Below are positions 21,053 to 32,172 of a DNA stretch of 64,000 nucleotides, one piece after another; position 1 is the first letter of the stretch, and every line of letters begins with the position of its first letter. The notes under the pieces are model-generated. The model was not told the DNA's origin, did not search any database, and saw only the letters and a list, made by a program, of their open reading frames with translations. The translations under genes and the position numbers were made by a program. This DNA is from Zopfochytrium polystomum. Taxonomy: Eukaryota > Chytridiomycota > Chytridiomycetes > Chytridiales > Chytridiaceae. The stretch is from positions 1 through 64,000 of the forward strand of contig JAIVFJ010000306.1 in NCBI GenBank assembly GCA_025765615.1, in the 5' to 3' direction.

Positions 21053-22503
21053 GTGGGATGGGTTTCATGAATTTTTTCCGGAGCTGGATGAATCCAACAA
21101 AGTGGGGGTTCATGCCAACAAACTCTCCTTCATATACCTGCTCAAACTGCGGAAAAAGTTTGGTGGAAAATTTAGAAATGGAGATCACGATCTGGATGAA
21201 CATTTTCCGATCCAAACCCTCATGAGATCATTTGAATGCCTCAATCTTCCACTGCTGCGGGCATGCCGCTTCCCACTTCAGTAACCCATTTTCACACTAT
21301 CAACCAGCGAGAACACTGAATTTCGGGAAGAAACCTTTGCTTGTTCACTTGGGAGGGGGTTGGACAGTCAAACGAAAAAAACATTGGCACAATTTTGTGA
21401 GCCACTGTGTACATTCACCTTGTCCCCCAACTGGTTGGACTCGACAAAAACAGGGAGAATGCAGAAATGATGAAGCACCGAAGTGATTGCAAGCAATTGG
21501 ATGGAGTTTATTCCGAAGTTTTCAGCAGAAACCTCTATAAGCGAGTGATTCAAGAAGGATTTCTTCCAGACAAGCAGGATACCAACGGATTTCGTCTTTC
21601 AAGAAACGCAGCGCCACGTGCTGGCCTCTCTTGCTAATTAACTGTAACATCCCCCCTCAATGTCACTACCAAAACAACAGTACATTACAGTCAGAACGAT
21701 TCTTGGTCCTACCTAATTGAAGAGCTTGCTCTTCTGAAAAATGGAGTGCCCGCATTTGATGCTTGAACAGACAGCAATTTTGTGTCAGGGCAGCACTGCT
21801 GCTGGTGTTTGGAGCCATGCCTGCGATTTCAATGCTGCTGAAAATGACTCCATCGAATGGCGTTTGGCCATGACAATACTGCAAGATACGAGGAATACAA
21901 GATACCACCAACAATCCTTACTACTTTCCTCACGAGGCAACTTGCTTCAAGGACAAAAATCGAAACATCAACTACAATCCTCTGAACCTCCCCTTGCAGA
22001 CCAGCAAGGAATACGCGGCGATGCTCAATGAAATTGAAAGGTTTCCAAAGCAAAACACACAGAGGAACGAAAAAATAACGGCATCCATGGAAAATACACC
22101 TTGAGTAGTGTTGAATATCTTCAATTTCCGTTTGTGTTTTCAGTTGACTTCATGAATCTTGCTCCTCAAAACACAGTCAAGCTCTTGATATCCTTATGGA
22201 AGGGGAAGTTATCTCACCACGGTGATGTGGACTACATCATTTCGAAGAAAGATTGGGAGACTATCAGCAAGAAATCCGTTAGCTCTGGAAACTATGTTCC
22301 ATCTTCTCTGGGTGCTCACATGCTGGATATTAACAGAACAGAGGGCATTGTCTCAGCAGAGATTTGTATGTCATTCATACTTCATGTTGGACCTGCTGTG
22401 CTTGGTGATTTCTGCCTGAACGATTTATGCTCCATTTCCTTGAATACTCCGCTCTGGTCTCGAAATGCCTTTCCGTTGTCAATGTCTCCGACCTGGTATT
22501 TTT
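21050..22503 (+). pseudogene. degenerate Tnp2-type (CACTA-like) transposase
   Basis: Pieces in different plus-strand frames resemble the transposase family common in fungi (Tnp2/Plavaka-like). In order: VYSEVFSRNLYKRVIQEGFL followed by NGFRLSRN (21500-21600), then NGIHGKYTLSSVEYLQFPF and FMNLAPQNTVKLLISLWKGK (22080-22210), then DVDYIISKKDWETISKKSV and NYVPSSLGAHMLDI (22220-22335), then ILHVGPAVLGDF. Known members have the same order, with a PSAFG-like motif and an LGPVLL-like motif. Stops and frameshifts interrupt it throughout. No terminal inverted repeats were identified. Confidence 0.6.
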
Positions 22504-22914
22504 AAGGAAAGGTTTTCCATGTCGGTCCTGAAATTTGAAACGTGAGCCAATTTTGTGCTTTTGGTTCTAATTGACACCAATCGCACAATCTGCAACTTTT
22601 GTGGTTGTCGAGAAAGCTGACTCTCCTTTAGTCCGTGATATTGATGGCCATTCCAACATTCAGTAAACTATCCTTTCCTCAGCTTGTTGTTCGTCATTCT
22701 TTATTACAGCGACTATTGCTGCCCAGTTAGTTTGCTACTGGTTTTTTTCGGACGACAAGTGTATCGCCATGCTCTTCTTTGAACAATAAAAATAGCATCG
22801 GTTGCACCAGCATCGTGACACACTCAGCTCTGCGCCCACCCCCCCCAAACCCCTATCACCGTTATTGGCGCGCACCACTTCGCTCATGCTCAGCGAGGCA
22901 GCAGAGAAGTCAAT

Positions 22915-23118
22915 ACCAACGCAGTCCTGCACACGATCAACCAAATCAACTGGCAGATCGCTCATCTGCTACCATTGTGCGCCAGAGTCTGTCAAAGACT
23001 AGCATGTTTTTCAATGGAGCAGTCGAAAGGGATGGGTTTATACCCCTTTGCGCCTGGATGGGCCCGTCACCCGAGGGTCCTCCCCTCATAGTGTCAGGGC
23101 CTGAAAATGGCGGGTTTT
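22915..23118. repeat. dispersed repeat, pair of 31258-31402
   Basis: Shares CAACTGGCAGATCGCTCAT, GGGTCCTCCCCTCA and GTGTCAGG-CCTGAAAATGGCGGGTTT with 31258-31402 in the same orientation. Function unknown. Confidence 0.65.
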
Positions 23119-23619
23119 AGAGCGTCTGTCTACGCCTCTGTCTGAAGCGGCAGGCTCGCCGCGGAGGCAGGGGAATTGAGGAGCAAGTGTCTTTTGATAT
23201 TATTGCAGCCCCATTCTCTCTGGTCGACTTTAGCCATTTCTCGTTTTTCCTTCAGCAGTCTTTCAACAGTCATTTGTGAAGATTCAGATTTTGGAGTGAA
23301 AGCTGTCATTTTCGTAAAGCAGAGAGGTCCTTTTATTAGTGCGTCGCATTGAGCGAGTGCAGCCAGCATGGCCGCGCTCGCCAATCTCTGCAAAAGCCTT
23401 GTCGTCATTGTTAAACGGCTCATTGATCGGCCCGTTGTTCCAATCCTCGCGATCTCGTGGATACAGTTCATTGGCTAAGCATAAAGGGTTTAAGGCTCTT
23501 AAAGCAGAAGCAAATCAATGTTGAGGGAGAGGCAACGGTATCTCTGTTGCAAGGAATCCTCACAACAGCGGCAAGAATGTGGTTCGGATATGAAAAAAGT
23601 CCAGTAGTGTTCTCCCATT

Positions 23620-25334
23620 TCATTCCCAGGTTCGCCTCTCAGCCGCTTGAGATTCTGTTTGACCATCGTCCATGCTTTGCTTCAGGTTGACGTCGTAAGG
23701 TGAACTGCGATTTGTCTCTCCGTTCCCGGAAAGCATTGTTGCGAGGTTGGCCACGCCCATGTGCCCGTTTGACCCCCTCCACCTCTAAGAAATATAAAAG
23801 TTGCCAGGGTCAAACTAGGGAAAAACATCTCCGCATGCGAAACACAGGACCAAAAAAGGAGGGTACCCTCATTCCGGTCCGCGCATCCACGCAATCGACC
23901 TTGTCTCGACCAGCCAAGTACACCAGCCCATCGGTCGTCGCCAAGAGCCGCGGCAAATCGATGCAGCTAAACACGCCAGGATCGAAGCGCCAGAGGACCG
24001 CTCCGTTCGACACTCGCACGGCAAAGATCTTGCCGTGGACCGCGACAAAGACCGGTGAATCCGGTATCTCGGAGTAGCGCGCGGTCGACGGGCCGGCGAC
24101 AGGGGGAGCTTCGGCCGCGTAAGCGGGCAGTTCGTTGTGGTTGGCTTCGTGCGAGGACGCGGACACACCGCCGCCGACGAGAACCGAAAGGACGCCGAGC
24201 CCCATACCGCGGAGTGTGTTCTCCCACATGAGCCTGCCGTCGGCCAGGGACACTCTGCGGAGATTGATGCCCGCGGATACAATGGCGGAGTTGCTCCGCG
24301 GGAGCGGGATGATCCCGGCTGCGGTGTATCCAACCCCGCTCAGCGCGATATCGACGTTGTTGCCGACTCTGACGCGGGATCCGTCTCTGCTGTTCATGAC
24401 AGAGATGTAGCCATTTGCAGCGACGTAAAGGGGGCTGTCGTCGGCGTCGTTGGAGGGCGGCGTTTTCTTTGGCGGATCTATCAAAGGAGGCGGGGCAGTC
24501 GCGATGGTCCCAGGAGGAGTGCTTGGGTCGAAGCGATACGGCCGAGAGAGCTGACTCGATCGCATGGTCGCCATAGTGCAATAGTACCTGTGCCCGATGT
24601 CCGCAAACCACAACTGAGAAGAAAAACAGTCGACTGAAATTCAAGGATCGTAATGAAACACCCCGAGGGCTAAAACCAACCTGCTTTCCTTTAAACGGTT
24701 CCAGCGCCCACACCCTTCCGTTCCCGGCAACGTACAAGACACTGTCTTCAATCAGCAGTCCTGGCAAAGATGAAGCACCAGCAATCATTGACGTTTTAAA
24801 CTCCCAAAGGTCCGCTCCGTCCATCAAGCGAATGGCACGCACGATCCCGTTCGTCGCGACAAAGACGATCCCATTCAGCGTGAGCACGCCGTCCGCTTCA
24901 GCGGCCGCGTTGGGGAGGGGCGGTAGGGCGTAGCTGCCGGCGGCCTCCTTGTCGGAGCCGCCCGCCGAGTGGGGAGGCGGTCGCGGCGGAGCGAACGCGA
25001 GCGAGGGGTACCCCATGCCGATGCCCTTGAGTCGGTTTTCCCAGAGCTGCTCTCCCGTCGCGGCGGAGAGGGCGCGCAGGTTGGGGCCGGAGGCGACCAG
25101 GAGCGAGCGCGAGGGCGGGTGGGGTTGCACGACGGTGGGGTTGTTGCCGATGCCGTCCAGCGAGGCGCGCCAGGCGGTGCTGCCGGTTGCCTTGTGGAGG
25201 GCGACGACATAGCCGTAGGCGGTGACGAAGAGCAGCGAGGAGGGGAGGTCGTTGGTGTCGGGGTCGCCGAGAGCAGCGGCGGCGGCGGCGGCGGCGGCGG
25301 GGGTGGATAAGCTGGGCGCGGCGGCGCCCTTCAT
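23620..25334 (-). CDS. PQQ-type beta-propeller protein, copy 3, intact
   Basis: 521-residue propeller. Exons 24681-25334, 23867-24613 and 23620-23784 keep frame with GT/AG ends. It starts MKGAAAPSLSTP with an Ala run, and has the eight-repeat core of the other copies (LFVTAYGYVVALHKATG, VLYVAGNGRVWALEPFKG, GLVYLAGRDKVDCVDARTG). The tail differs from copies 1 and 2, ending ESQAAERRTWE, because the stop used by copy 1 is lost by small indels. Third-exon core R/K-WRGSNGHxGVANLATMLSG is shared. No secretion signal. Best treated as the reference copy for the family here. Confidence 0.85.
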
Positions 25335-25455
25335 GTCGCTGATGCTGCGCGGTGGTTGGTGGGTTGGTGGGTGGGTCGTGGTATTGACGCAGGGTATATT
25401 AATTAATAATATCTGTGTGTTGATTTTGACTGCGCGTGTTGGCAGATAATGTAGG

Positions 25456-25515
25456 TGTCTGTCTGTCTGTCTGTCTGTCCGTCGGTCTGTCTGTGTGTCC
25501 GTCTGTCTGTCGGTG
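25456..25515. repeat. (GTCT)n microsatellite upstream of PQQ3
   Basis: Imperfect GTCT/GTCC/GTCG tetranucleotide array about 120 nt upstream of the PQQ3 start; counterpart of the (GACA)n array upstream of PQQ1. Confidence 0.9.
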
Positions 25516-25724
25516 TGTCTATCTGTGCTTCCGGTTCCGCCCGCACCACCCACCGGCCAATGCATAAAAATGCACAGAATGTTTTCCGCTTGTGGGGAGT
25601 GGAGACTGGGCTGACTGGGCACTTGGGGGGTCGTTTGGCCCTCGAATTGGTGACATTCGTGCTTCGAACCTCGCTGACTATTATCATCAGTCAGTGAGGC
25701 ATTGGGTAGTAGTAGTAGCAGTAG

Positions 25725-26250
25725 ATTAGTGGGGCTTGCTGGCTGCTCAGTGCTGTCCCCACCCGCATTCTCCTTTCAAGCAAGGCTGGCAATTAACACT
25801 ACTGTATGATATATTCTGACCATGAGTGCCCCTTGCCTTTTTGAACAATGGTTTTGCTGGCATTCAGGCAGGCAGGCAAAGCGCACTCGCCGAGAGCGTC
25901 GAAAAGTTGGTCGTCATTCATAATGTGAGTCTGTGTGTGTGTGTGTGTGTGTGTGTGTTCTCCGTGTTTGCCAAAACTCCCTTCCTGTGGTCGATCCCTG
26001 CGGCTTTTTTCAAAACGAGCGGCAGTGCTGACCTTGCCAAATAACACGCTGCCCCATCCCTTTTACCTCCCGGTTTGTGGATTGCCGCCAGTGGCCCGGC
26101 ACGCTCCGGACGAGGGTGGCCCAGCTGTACTGACCGCCCCCATCATTTGACGCGTTTCTTTTCTTTTTTCTTCTTCATGTCTTCGGATGTTTGGGTGCTT
26201 AGGCCCTCACTTTGTAAGGCAGTCTGCGATCTTGCACCACACCTCGCTTG
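25725..26250. repeat. dispersed repeat, pair of 31436-31790 (and partly 14790-14905)
   Basis: Shares a series of blocks with 31436-31790: GGGGCT-GCTGGCTGCT, ACTACTGTA, GAACAATG-TTTTTGCTGGCA with a GGCAGGCAGG run, CGCTGCCCCATCCC and CCGGTTTGTG followed by GCCAGTGGCCC. The right part (26165-26250) also matches 14793-14905 in reverse. It contains a (GT)n run at 25931-25958. Three partial copies make it a dispersed non-coding repeat. Confidence 0.65.
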
Positions 26251-26270
26251 TGCAAACTCACCTTTGTGCT

Positions 26271-26807
26271 GAAGCCGACGATGCCGAAGGATGCGGTTGG
26301 GCCTGGCTGTGGCACATTCGAGTTGCCGACCAAGCGTTCTGAAGACGGCACTACGGTCGGCTTTGAGTAGACTGTTTCTGCAACAGATCCCAACGCTTGG
26401 CCAGTTGACGATGCTGTTGGCAAATGTTCTCATGTTGTGAGTCTCAGGAAGTACCGCTTGCTGCAATGTTTTCGACGGCCGCGCCAGTCGAGGCGCTGCT
26501 CGGCTCGGGCAAACTGCTGACATAGATGAATCTCATAATTTCTGCACGAGAAAGTCGACAACCGAATCCAGCAGTGGTTCGCGCGCCTGCTTTTGTGCGA
26601 TCGGCACCAAGTGGGGCGCTGTTTTGATGGATTACATCTGAGTTTGGAACCAATCGAAAAAGGCCTGCCTTCTACTCGCAGGGTCCGAACACCACCACCC
26701 CTACGCGCGTCTGGATCCAAGTGCCAGTCGTCGTTCATTTCAGATTAGGTTGCGGTGACAAGTACTGCAATATCACTCAATATGTATTACCCAGACCCAA
26801 CACCACA
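26271..26807. other. intergenic, no gene
   Basis: No coding region, RNA gene or clear repeat recognised between the inverted-repeat arm and the Sec14-like gene. Confidence 0.6.
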
Positions 26808-27698
26808 CTACTTTCCCATGTTTTCCCAAGCCTGCAGCGGATACCCTGAAACAGACCCATCATTCCACGGCCCGACGTCAGAGTTCTGGCAGCCACCACG
26901 GCAGCTGCACGAACCGCCGTACTCTGCGGGCAAGTTGGCCGGGTCGATCACCTCAAACAGCACCTTTTCGTAGTTTGAGCCGACGATCGAAATCTTTGCG
27001 ACCGTGTTCTCGTCCAGCATGCCCTTGACGATGGACCAGACGGTGGTGAACAGGGTAGGTGCGTTGATGATGAGCATACGGCCCATCGTCTCCGGGTAGT
27101 AGTCCTGCGCGATCTTGGACACCTGCTGCACGATCTTCCGCACCGAGTTGAAGGTAGAGAGCTGGACGCCCTTCATGTCGAGGACCGTGCAGCCCTGCGA
27201 CAAGTACCTGCCTGCTTTGGACGAGCAGGCGGGCAGACGGTAGCGGAGCAGCTTCTCGTACTCGCGGACGTAGGCGGTAATCATGCGATCGACGTTGGTG
27301 TACTGAAACAGCTCCTTGACGTCGAGCTTGCCAATCAGCTCAAAGTACACGGGCCTGCCGACGCGATCGGTGCGATGGTAGAAGCGCGGGTATACTCTGC
27401 TGACGTCTTTCTGCTCCGGGAACTCGAACGAGCTCAGGATCCGCTCGACCTGGAAGTCACGCCGCCACTGCTCGCAGGTCTCGAACATCAACTTTGACTT
27501 TTCAAAGTCAAACTTGCGGGCGCGGAGGAAGCGGAGGAGCAGAGGATCGGAGTGGATGGCAGGATTGTAGTAGACAGGGTGCGACTCGAGAAGGAACTCC
27601 TTGAACTCAGCCAGGTCGAGTTGCTGATCTGCGGGCACGGTCTGGAGATCGAAGCGTGCGTTTGGGGAGGTGGGGGGCTCGGGGAGTGGCGATGCCAT
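26808..27698 (-). CDS. Sec14-like CRAL-TRIO lipid-transfer protein
   Basis: Intronless 296-residue protein of the Sec14 family, which exchanges phosphatidylinositol and phosphatidylcholine or related lipids between membranes and supports phosphoinositide signalling. CRAL-TRIO-N helices occupy residues about 28-80 (LLRFLRARKFDFEKSKLMFE). The lipid-binding CRAL-TRIO domain spans about 95-265 with GRPVYFELIGKLDVKEL, YLSQGCTVLDMKGVQL, QDYYPETMGRMLIINAP, IVKGMLDENTVAKISIVG and the typical end LPAEYGGSCSC. The start follows a minus-strand ATG; upstream is a (GGAT)n repeat. Length and motif order match fungal Sec14. The Cys-rich tail after EYGG is unusual. Divergent to the membrane-protein gene at 28.4 kb. 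Confidence 0.93.
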   Translation of the reverse strand: MASPLPEPPTSPNARFDLQTVPADQQLDLAEFKEFLLESHPVYYNPAIHSDPLLLRFLRARKFDFEKSKLMFETCEQWRRDFQVERILSSFEFPEQKDVSRVYPRFYHRTDRVGRPVYFELIGKLDVKELFQYTNVDRMITAYVREYEKLLRYRLPACSSKAGRYLSQGCTVLDMKGVQLSTFNSVRKIVQQVSKIAQDYYPETMGRMLIINAPTLFTTVWSIVKGMLDENTVAKISIVGSNYEKVLFEVIDPANLPAEYGGSCSCRGGCQNSDVGPWNDGSVSGYPLQAWENMGK

Positions 27699-28403
27699 GA
27701 TGCAAGATTTCTATTTCTGGAAACAGTGCGATGCGCGTATTTTCAGGTGGATGGATGGATGGATGGATGGATGGATGCAAGAGATAACGATGGGTCAGTA
27801 CTGATCGACTCGTTCGCGCAAGGATCTGCTTGCCTGCCTGCCGTGGTTGGAAGTAACTTACTCTCGTTCTGGCGGGTGGTGGACGACGGGAGGGGAGGCA
27901 GCAGAAGGAGATGGCTTTGAATCCAAAAGACTTGTTGGCTGGCTGGGGCTGGGGCAGCAAAATTCAAAATTTGCCTCGTCTTCTTCCGCGGGAAAAAGGG
28001 AGATGGACGGGCTGATGGCATCTTTCGTTTCGCCGTCACCGAAACTAATCATTCGCTCGTTCGCGGGTAAGATGCGCTGCTTGCTACGCACGTCTGATTG
28101 TGCGCCAAGACGTGCCCTCCCTAGTGGCCCGACGGGTGCAAATGTTGAGGCTCTAATTGTCGTTTCGGCCCCCAGGCCTCCAATGCATATACCCTCTCGA
28201 CGGCTTCTTCTTGTGCATTTATTGTGGGTGCAAAGAGTGGATCCAATTTTGTAACTGCGTTTTTGAGCGACGCACTGCGTAAGTGCAAGCAAACATGCTG
28301 TAGTTGAAAGACTCGCCCATAAGAGGGGACGACGAGTGGCTGTGCAGATTTGCTCCAAAAAAAGCTGCCGCACTTTGGTTCTTGTCTTGCCGCTCTCGAC
28401 GTA
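27699..28403. promoter_or_regulatory. shared upstream region of divergent genes, with (GGAT)n
   Basis: 705-bp spacer between the Sec14-like start and the divergent membrane-protein start. It contains a (GGAT)7 microsatellite at 27748-27776. No specific promoter element identified. Confidence 0.4.
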
Positions 28404-30204
28404 ATGCCAAAGCCAACGACGCTCCGTCCCGTCGACCCGCAAGGCCCGCTGCGCACCGAATTCTATCCGGACGCTGCCGAGGGATCCGATGCATCGGGCA
28501 TCTTCCTGCGTAAGAAGAACCAAGGCGCGCTGTCGTTCGCTCAGCAGGCCCAGCATCCTCCGCTGCCGTCTGCCCAGCCGCAATCGCCCTTGTTGCAGAT
28601 GCGGGCGCATGCGCACTCAGTTCTGGGGTTGAACAGCGCCGAATCGCCGTCCGCCGACGTCGTTACTGACAGATCGTCCAGCGAGTCGTCCGTCGGCAGC
28701 AGCTCGTTCGATGAGTTCATCGACGATCCTCTCCGGCCAAGTCCGAGGACGTCGCGCTGGGACCCATCAGATCCGAGAGCTTCGAGTTTACCCTACCAAG
28801 GGCGACAGGCGGCGAAACACCTGACCTCGAAAACGGCCCAGATCCTTCAGCTTCTGTCGGAGGGTCGATCCCTTTCTCGACGACGCCGGCGTCTTACCCA
28901 GGATTTATTGTGTCGACAGCCGGGCCCTGCCTCGCAAACTCAAAGTCACTATTCTCCCTCTGTCGTCTCCCGGACCGACGCCTTGCCTCATCCGCCCAGC
29001 GGCCCCTCCATTGGTGCGAAGCCCCAACCGCAATCATCTCTCTCTCATTTGATCGAGCCAAGAACCTCATCCAGCAACTCTTCGCAACTCCTTTCGGCTG
29101 TCAGCATCCCGACCGATTCTGCAGTTCTGCTTCCAGACTACAGCGACGCGGAATCCAACTCTCGCTCAAGCATGGTCTCCGCCACCGAGATAAATGATTT
29201 GAGTCAAGGAGCAGCGTCGAGCGGTCCCCCGCCCGCTCCAGTGTCGAGTGAGACTGTGCTGATTAAGTTGAATGGAGTCGAGTTTGAAGTTTCAAAGAAT
29301 TCCTCAATCAGTTTGGGTCTTCTTGGAGTTAACCGAAGCCATTTCTTGTAATTTCCCGAATCCGACGCTTCCTTTCGCTGACATTTTTCGCTAGATATGT
29401 GAATGGCGAGTTTGTCAAGTTGAACCGCGACGGGACTCCAAGATCTAAAATCGACGTGACCTCACAGATGACAGTTGAAACATTCTCCTATCCCAACCTA
29501 TGGCCTCTAGACTTCGTGTATTGGGCATCCATGAATCAACGCTCCAACGAGGTTTGGCTGTGCTGAGAAGTCAGGACGTCTGGCTGACTTCAATTTCAGA
29601 AAGGAGCTCTCTAAGATGCTGGACCAACCGTGGGGAATTGTCACTTATAACTGTGTCCTCATGCTCCTCACCGCTGCTCTTGCCCGTCCGGTGATTAACC
29701 GTTCGGCAAATACGGCGCAAATAGTTGTTTCAGTTATTTCTGGTCAGTGTCAGCGCAATTCTGTGTTGCCGCATGGTCACTCACGCAAATCCACTCGCAG
29801 GCGCTAGAATCGTGGACCTGTTCCTCAAAGACACCGTCTACAAACTCCTCAGCCAATCGCGCTTGACTACTTCTCATTTCCTCGTCGTTCTCTTTGTCGC
29901 ACAACTCTCCGCAATGACGGCGGGTTCCATTTCCATATCGTGCTTCCGACTACTAGAATTTCGCGCCGTTCCCTTTCTGTTGATCGGATACGTTCTGCTT
30001 GTTCCGCTGACGCACAAGATGTGGACTCTTTTGGGCGCGTGGGTCGGCGCAAGGACGAGCCGCGGAAGTGGGCGGTGGGGTGTAGTGGAGTATTCGGCGG
30101 TGCTGTTTGGAGTTTCGGGTCCTTTCTTTGCCGTATGCGTGTGGTTGTATGCGGAGACAACCAACAGACTGTCGTTGGGCTCGGTAGATTTGTTCGTATG
30201 CTGA
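28404..30204 (+). CDS. multi-pass membrane protein, unrecognised
   Basis: 551 residues from exons 28404-29347, 29395-29559, 29600-29742 and 29801-30204; all four joins keep frame. The first 280 residues are Ser/Pro-rich and look disordered. A compact domain follows (ETVLIKLNGVEFEVSKNSSI ... HFLYVNGEFVKLNRDG), then MNQRSNEVWLKELSKMLDQP and four or five hydrophobic segments (VTYNCVLMLLTAALARPVI, FLVVLFVAQLSAMTAGSISI, VPFLLIGYVLLVPLTHKM, SAVLFGVSGPFFAVCVWLYA). An in-frame ATG at 28350 would add 18 residues. No family recognised. The soluble N-terminal half suggests a cytosolic regulatory tail. Confidence 0.7.
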
Positions 30205-30432
30205 ATCTTGGCCCTGTTAGCTCGCTCCATATCCATACATCGATTTAGCTTGTGTTCTCGTTCGCTACTTTTCCTGTCAGGATCCTCATAATGTGAGGAA
30301 CTTTCGCATAAGCTTGGAGTAGTGCCCGCAAAAACCTCTGAGCGTGGTCGGGCATCGGCACAAGGTCAGCGAGAAGCCCTGAGCAACAGCTCTTCCACTG
30401 AAGGTTGCTCTTGAAGCTGGCCACTTCAGCCT

Positions 30433-30823
30433 TCCCTTTCATTCCCAAGTTTGCTTTTCAGCCGCTTGAGTTTTCGTTTCGATCATCGTCCATGGTTTTT
30501 TCAGGTTGACGTCGTAGGGTGACTGCGGTTTGTCTCTCCGTTCACGTGATGCATCGTTGCGAGGTTGGCCACGCCGTTTGATCCCCTCCACCTTTAAAAA
30601 TAAATGGCCCGCAAAGTTGCCAGTGTCAAACTGGGGAAAACACCCTTTCATCACCCCAGGACCGAGAAAAAAGGAGCTTACCCTCGTTCCGGTTCGCGCA
30701 TCCACGCAATCGACCTTGTCTCGACCAGACAAGTAAACCAGTCCATCGGTCGTCGCCAGCAGCCGCGGCAAATCGATGCGGCTGAACATGCCAGGATCGA
30801 AGCGCCGGAGGACCTCTCCGTTC
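30433..30823 (-). pseudogene. fragment of PQQ-propeller gene (end of exon 2, exon 3 remnant)
   Basis: Matches only the last two blades of PQQ copies 1 and 3 (NGEVLRRFDPGMFSRIDLPR, LLATTDGLVYLSGRDKVDCV), then the intron and a decayed third exon with several small deletions. Homology stops abruptly at about 30823 within a blade, so the 5' part was lost. It also carries part of the 3' flank. Not a functional gene. Confidence 0.8.
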
Positions 30824-30849
30824 GCCAGATGCGGCTTCGGCACGGCGCC

Positions 30850-32172
30850 GCAACTCCGCTCCGACGCGTTGTTGTCGCTGCGCGCTCCGCCTCTGATCGT
30901 GACGGGTCAGCTTTGCTGCGACTGCAACTTTTGCATCAATGCGGGCCGCCGCGTGGGTTGACGTCGTCCTTCATCGTCCGCATCAATCCCCGCGGCAGTG
31001 GCGGTTGCCAGCAGCCAGCCCGCAACAGTCCAAAACCTCTTTTTGCCCACGTCTCACCCGCACAATCGTGCACATGGTGAGAAGAACGCGGCACCGCGGA
31101 GGAGGAGGGAAGCCTGCCGACTTGCGCAGGATGCGGTACTGGAAACCGCACAGCACTCCGCCGTTGTCGGCGCGCACCGACTAGCTCAGCGACCATATGA
31201 AATAAAGCTGGAGCCACTCGAGTTCAGCAGGCACATCACAGCGGTCGATACCACCACGGTCTATCAACTGGCAGATCGCTCATACCATGTTTTTTATCAG
31301 AGCGGTCGGAACCCTTGGTTTGCGTTCCTTGCCGCCTGCGTGGGCCTGGGTCACCAGGGTCCTCCCCTCAAAGGTGTCAGGACCTGAAAATGGCGGGTTT
31401 GGGACTTGAGGTTGGGCCACAAACAGTAGGTGGTACCCCGAGCAGTAGTGGGGCTGGCTGGCTGCTGTCGACCCCGCATCTAATTTCAAGCAAGGCTGAC
31501 TACTAAAAACTACTGTACCTTCTGACCATCAGATCATGACTGCCCATTGCTTGTTGAACAATGTTTTTGCTGGCAGGCTGGCAGGCAGGGCAGGCAGCGC
31601 ACTCACTCGCTCCCGCACGCATCCGCTGCCCCATCCCTAACACCTCCCCTTCGAATTCCCCGGTTTGTGACTTACTGCCAGTGGCCCCGACGAAGCCCAT
31701 GTCTTTTTTTTTTTTTTTTTTTGTCTCTTTTCATGTTTTCGCGTGCTTGAATGCTATGGCCCCAACCACTTTGTGAGGCAGTTCTTGCCTGCGCGCATGC
31801 GGGCGCGCGGCGAAAGGGAACCGTCCAACTGCCATGCAAAAAAACAACGAAAATCGAATCTGTCCTGACCACCGTCCACACACCCGCCATCACCTGGCTG
31901 ACAGGATTTGCCCTCCTCGTGCTCTGGACCTCCATCTGTGAATTACTTGCTTCACTTGAAGAGAAAAATAAAGGACCGTCGCTTATTAGTTCAGCCGATA
32001 CGCCGACCAAGTTGGCCCTTTCAGCAGCCGCAGTAAATCTGTCGGCAACATCGCTCGCTGAGAGCACGGAATTCAGCTTTTTCGAGCGGATCATTTGTTT
32101 TGAACGAGGGAAGCTGTCGCACAGACTGAATCCATTTCACCCTCCACCACTCCGCCGACCCGCAGCAGCGAA
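30850..32172. other. repeat-bearing intergenic region
   Basis: Holds copies of two dispersed repeats (31258-31402 and 31436-31790) and a poly-T tract near 31707-31722. A plus-strand open frame at 31751-32284 overlaps one of these repeats and the DRC4 3' end and is not supported. Confidence 0.6.

Larger units (their letters stand above)
23140..26270. repeat. right arm of large inverted duplication (PQQ3 and flanks)
   Basis: Reverse-complement partner of 14790-17470. The arm contains PQQ3, its (GTCT)n-bearing 5' region and both flanks. The two arms are separated by about 5.7 kb that holds PQQ2 and the transposon remnants. Confidence 0.8.
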
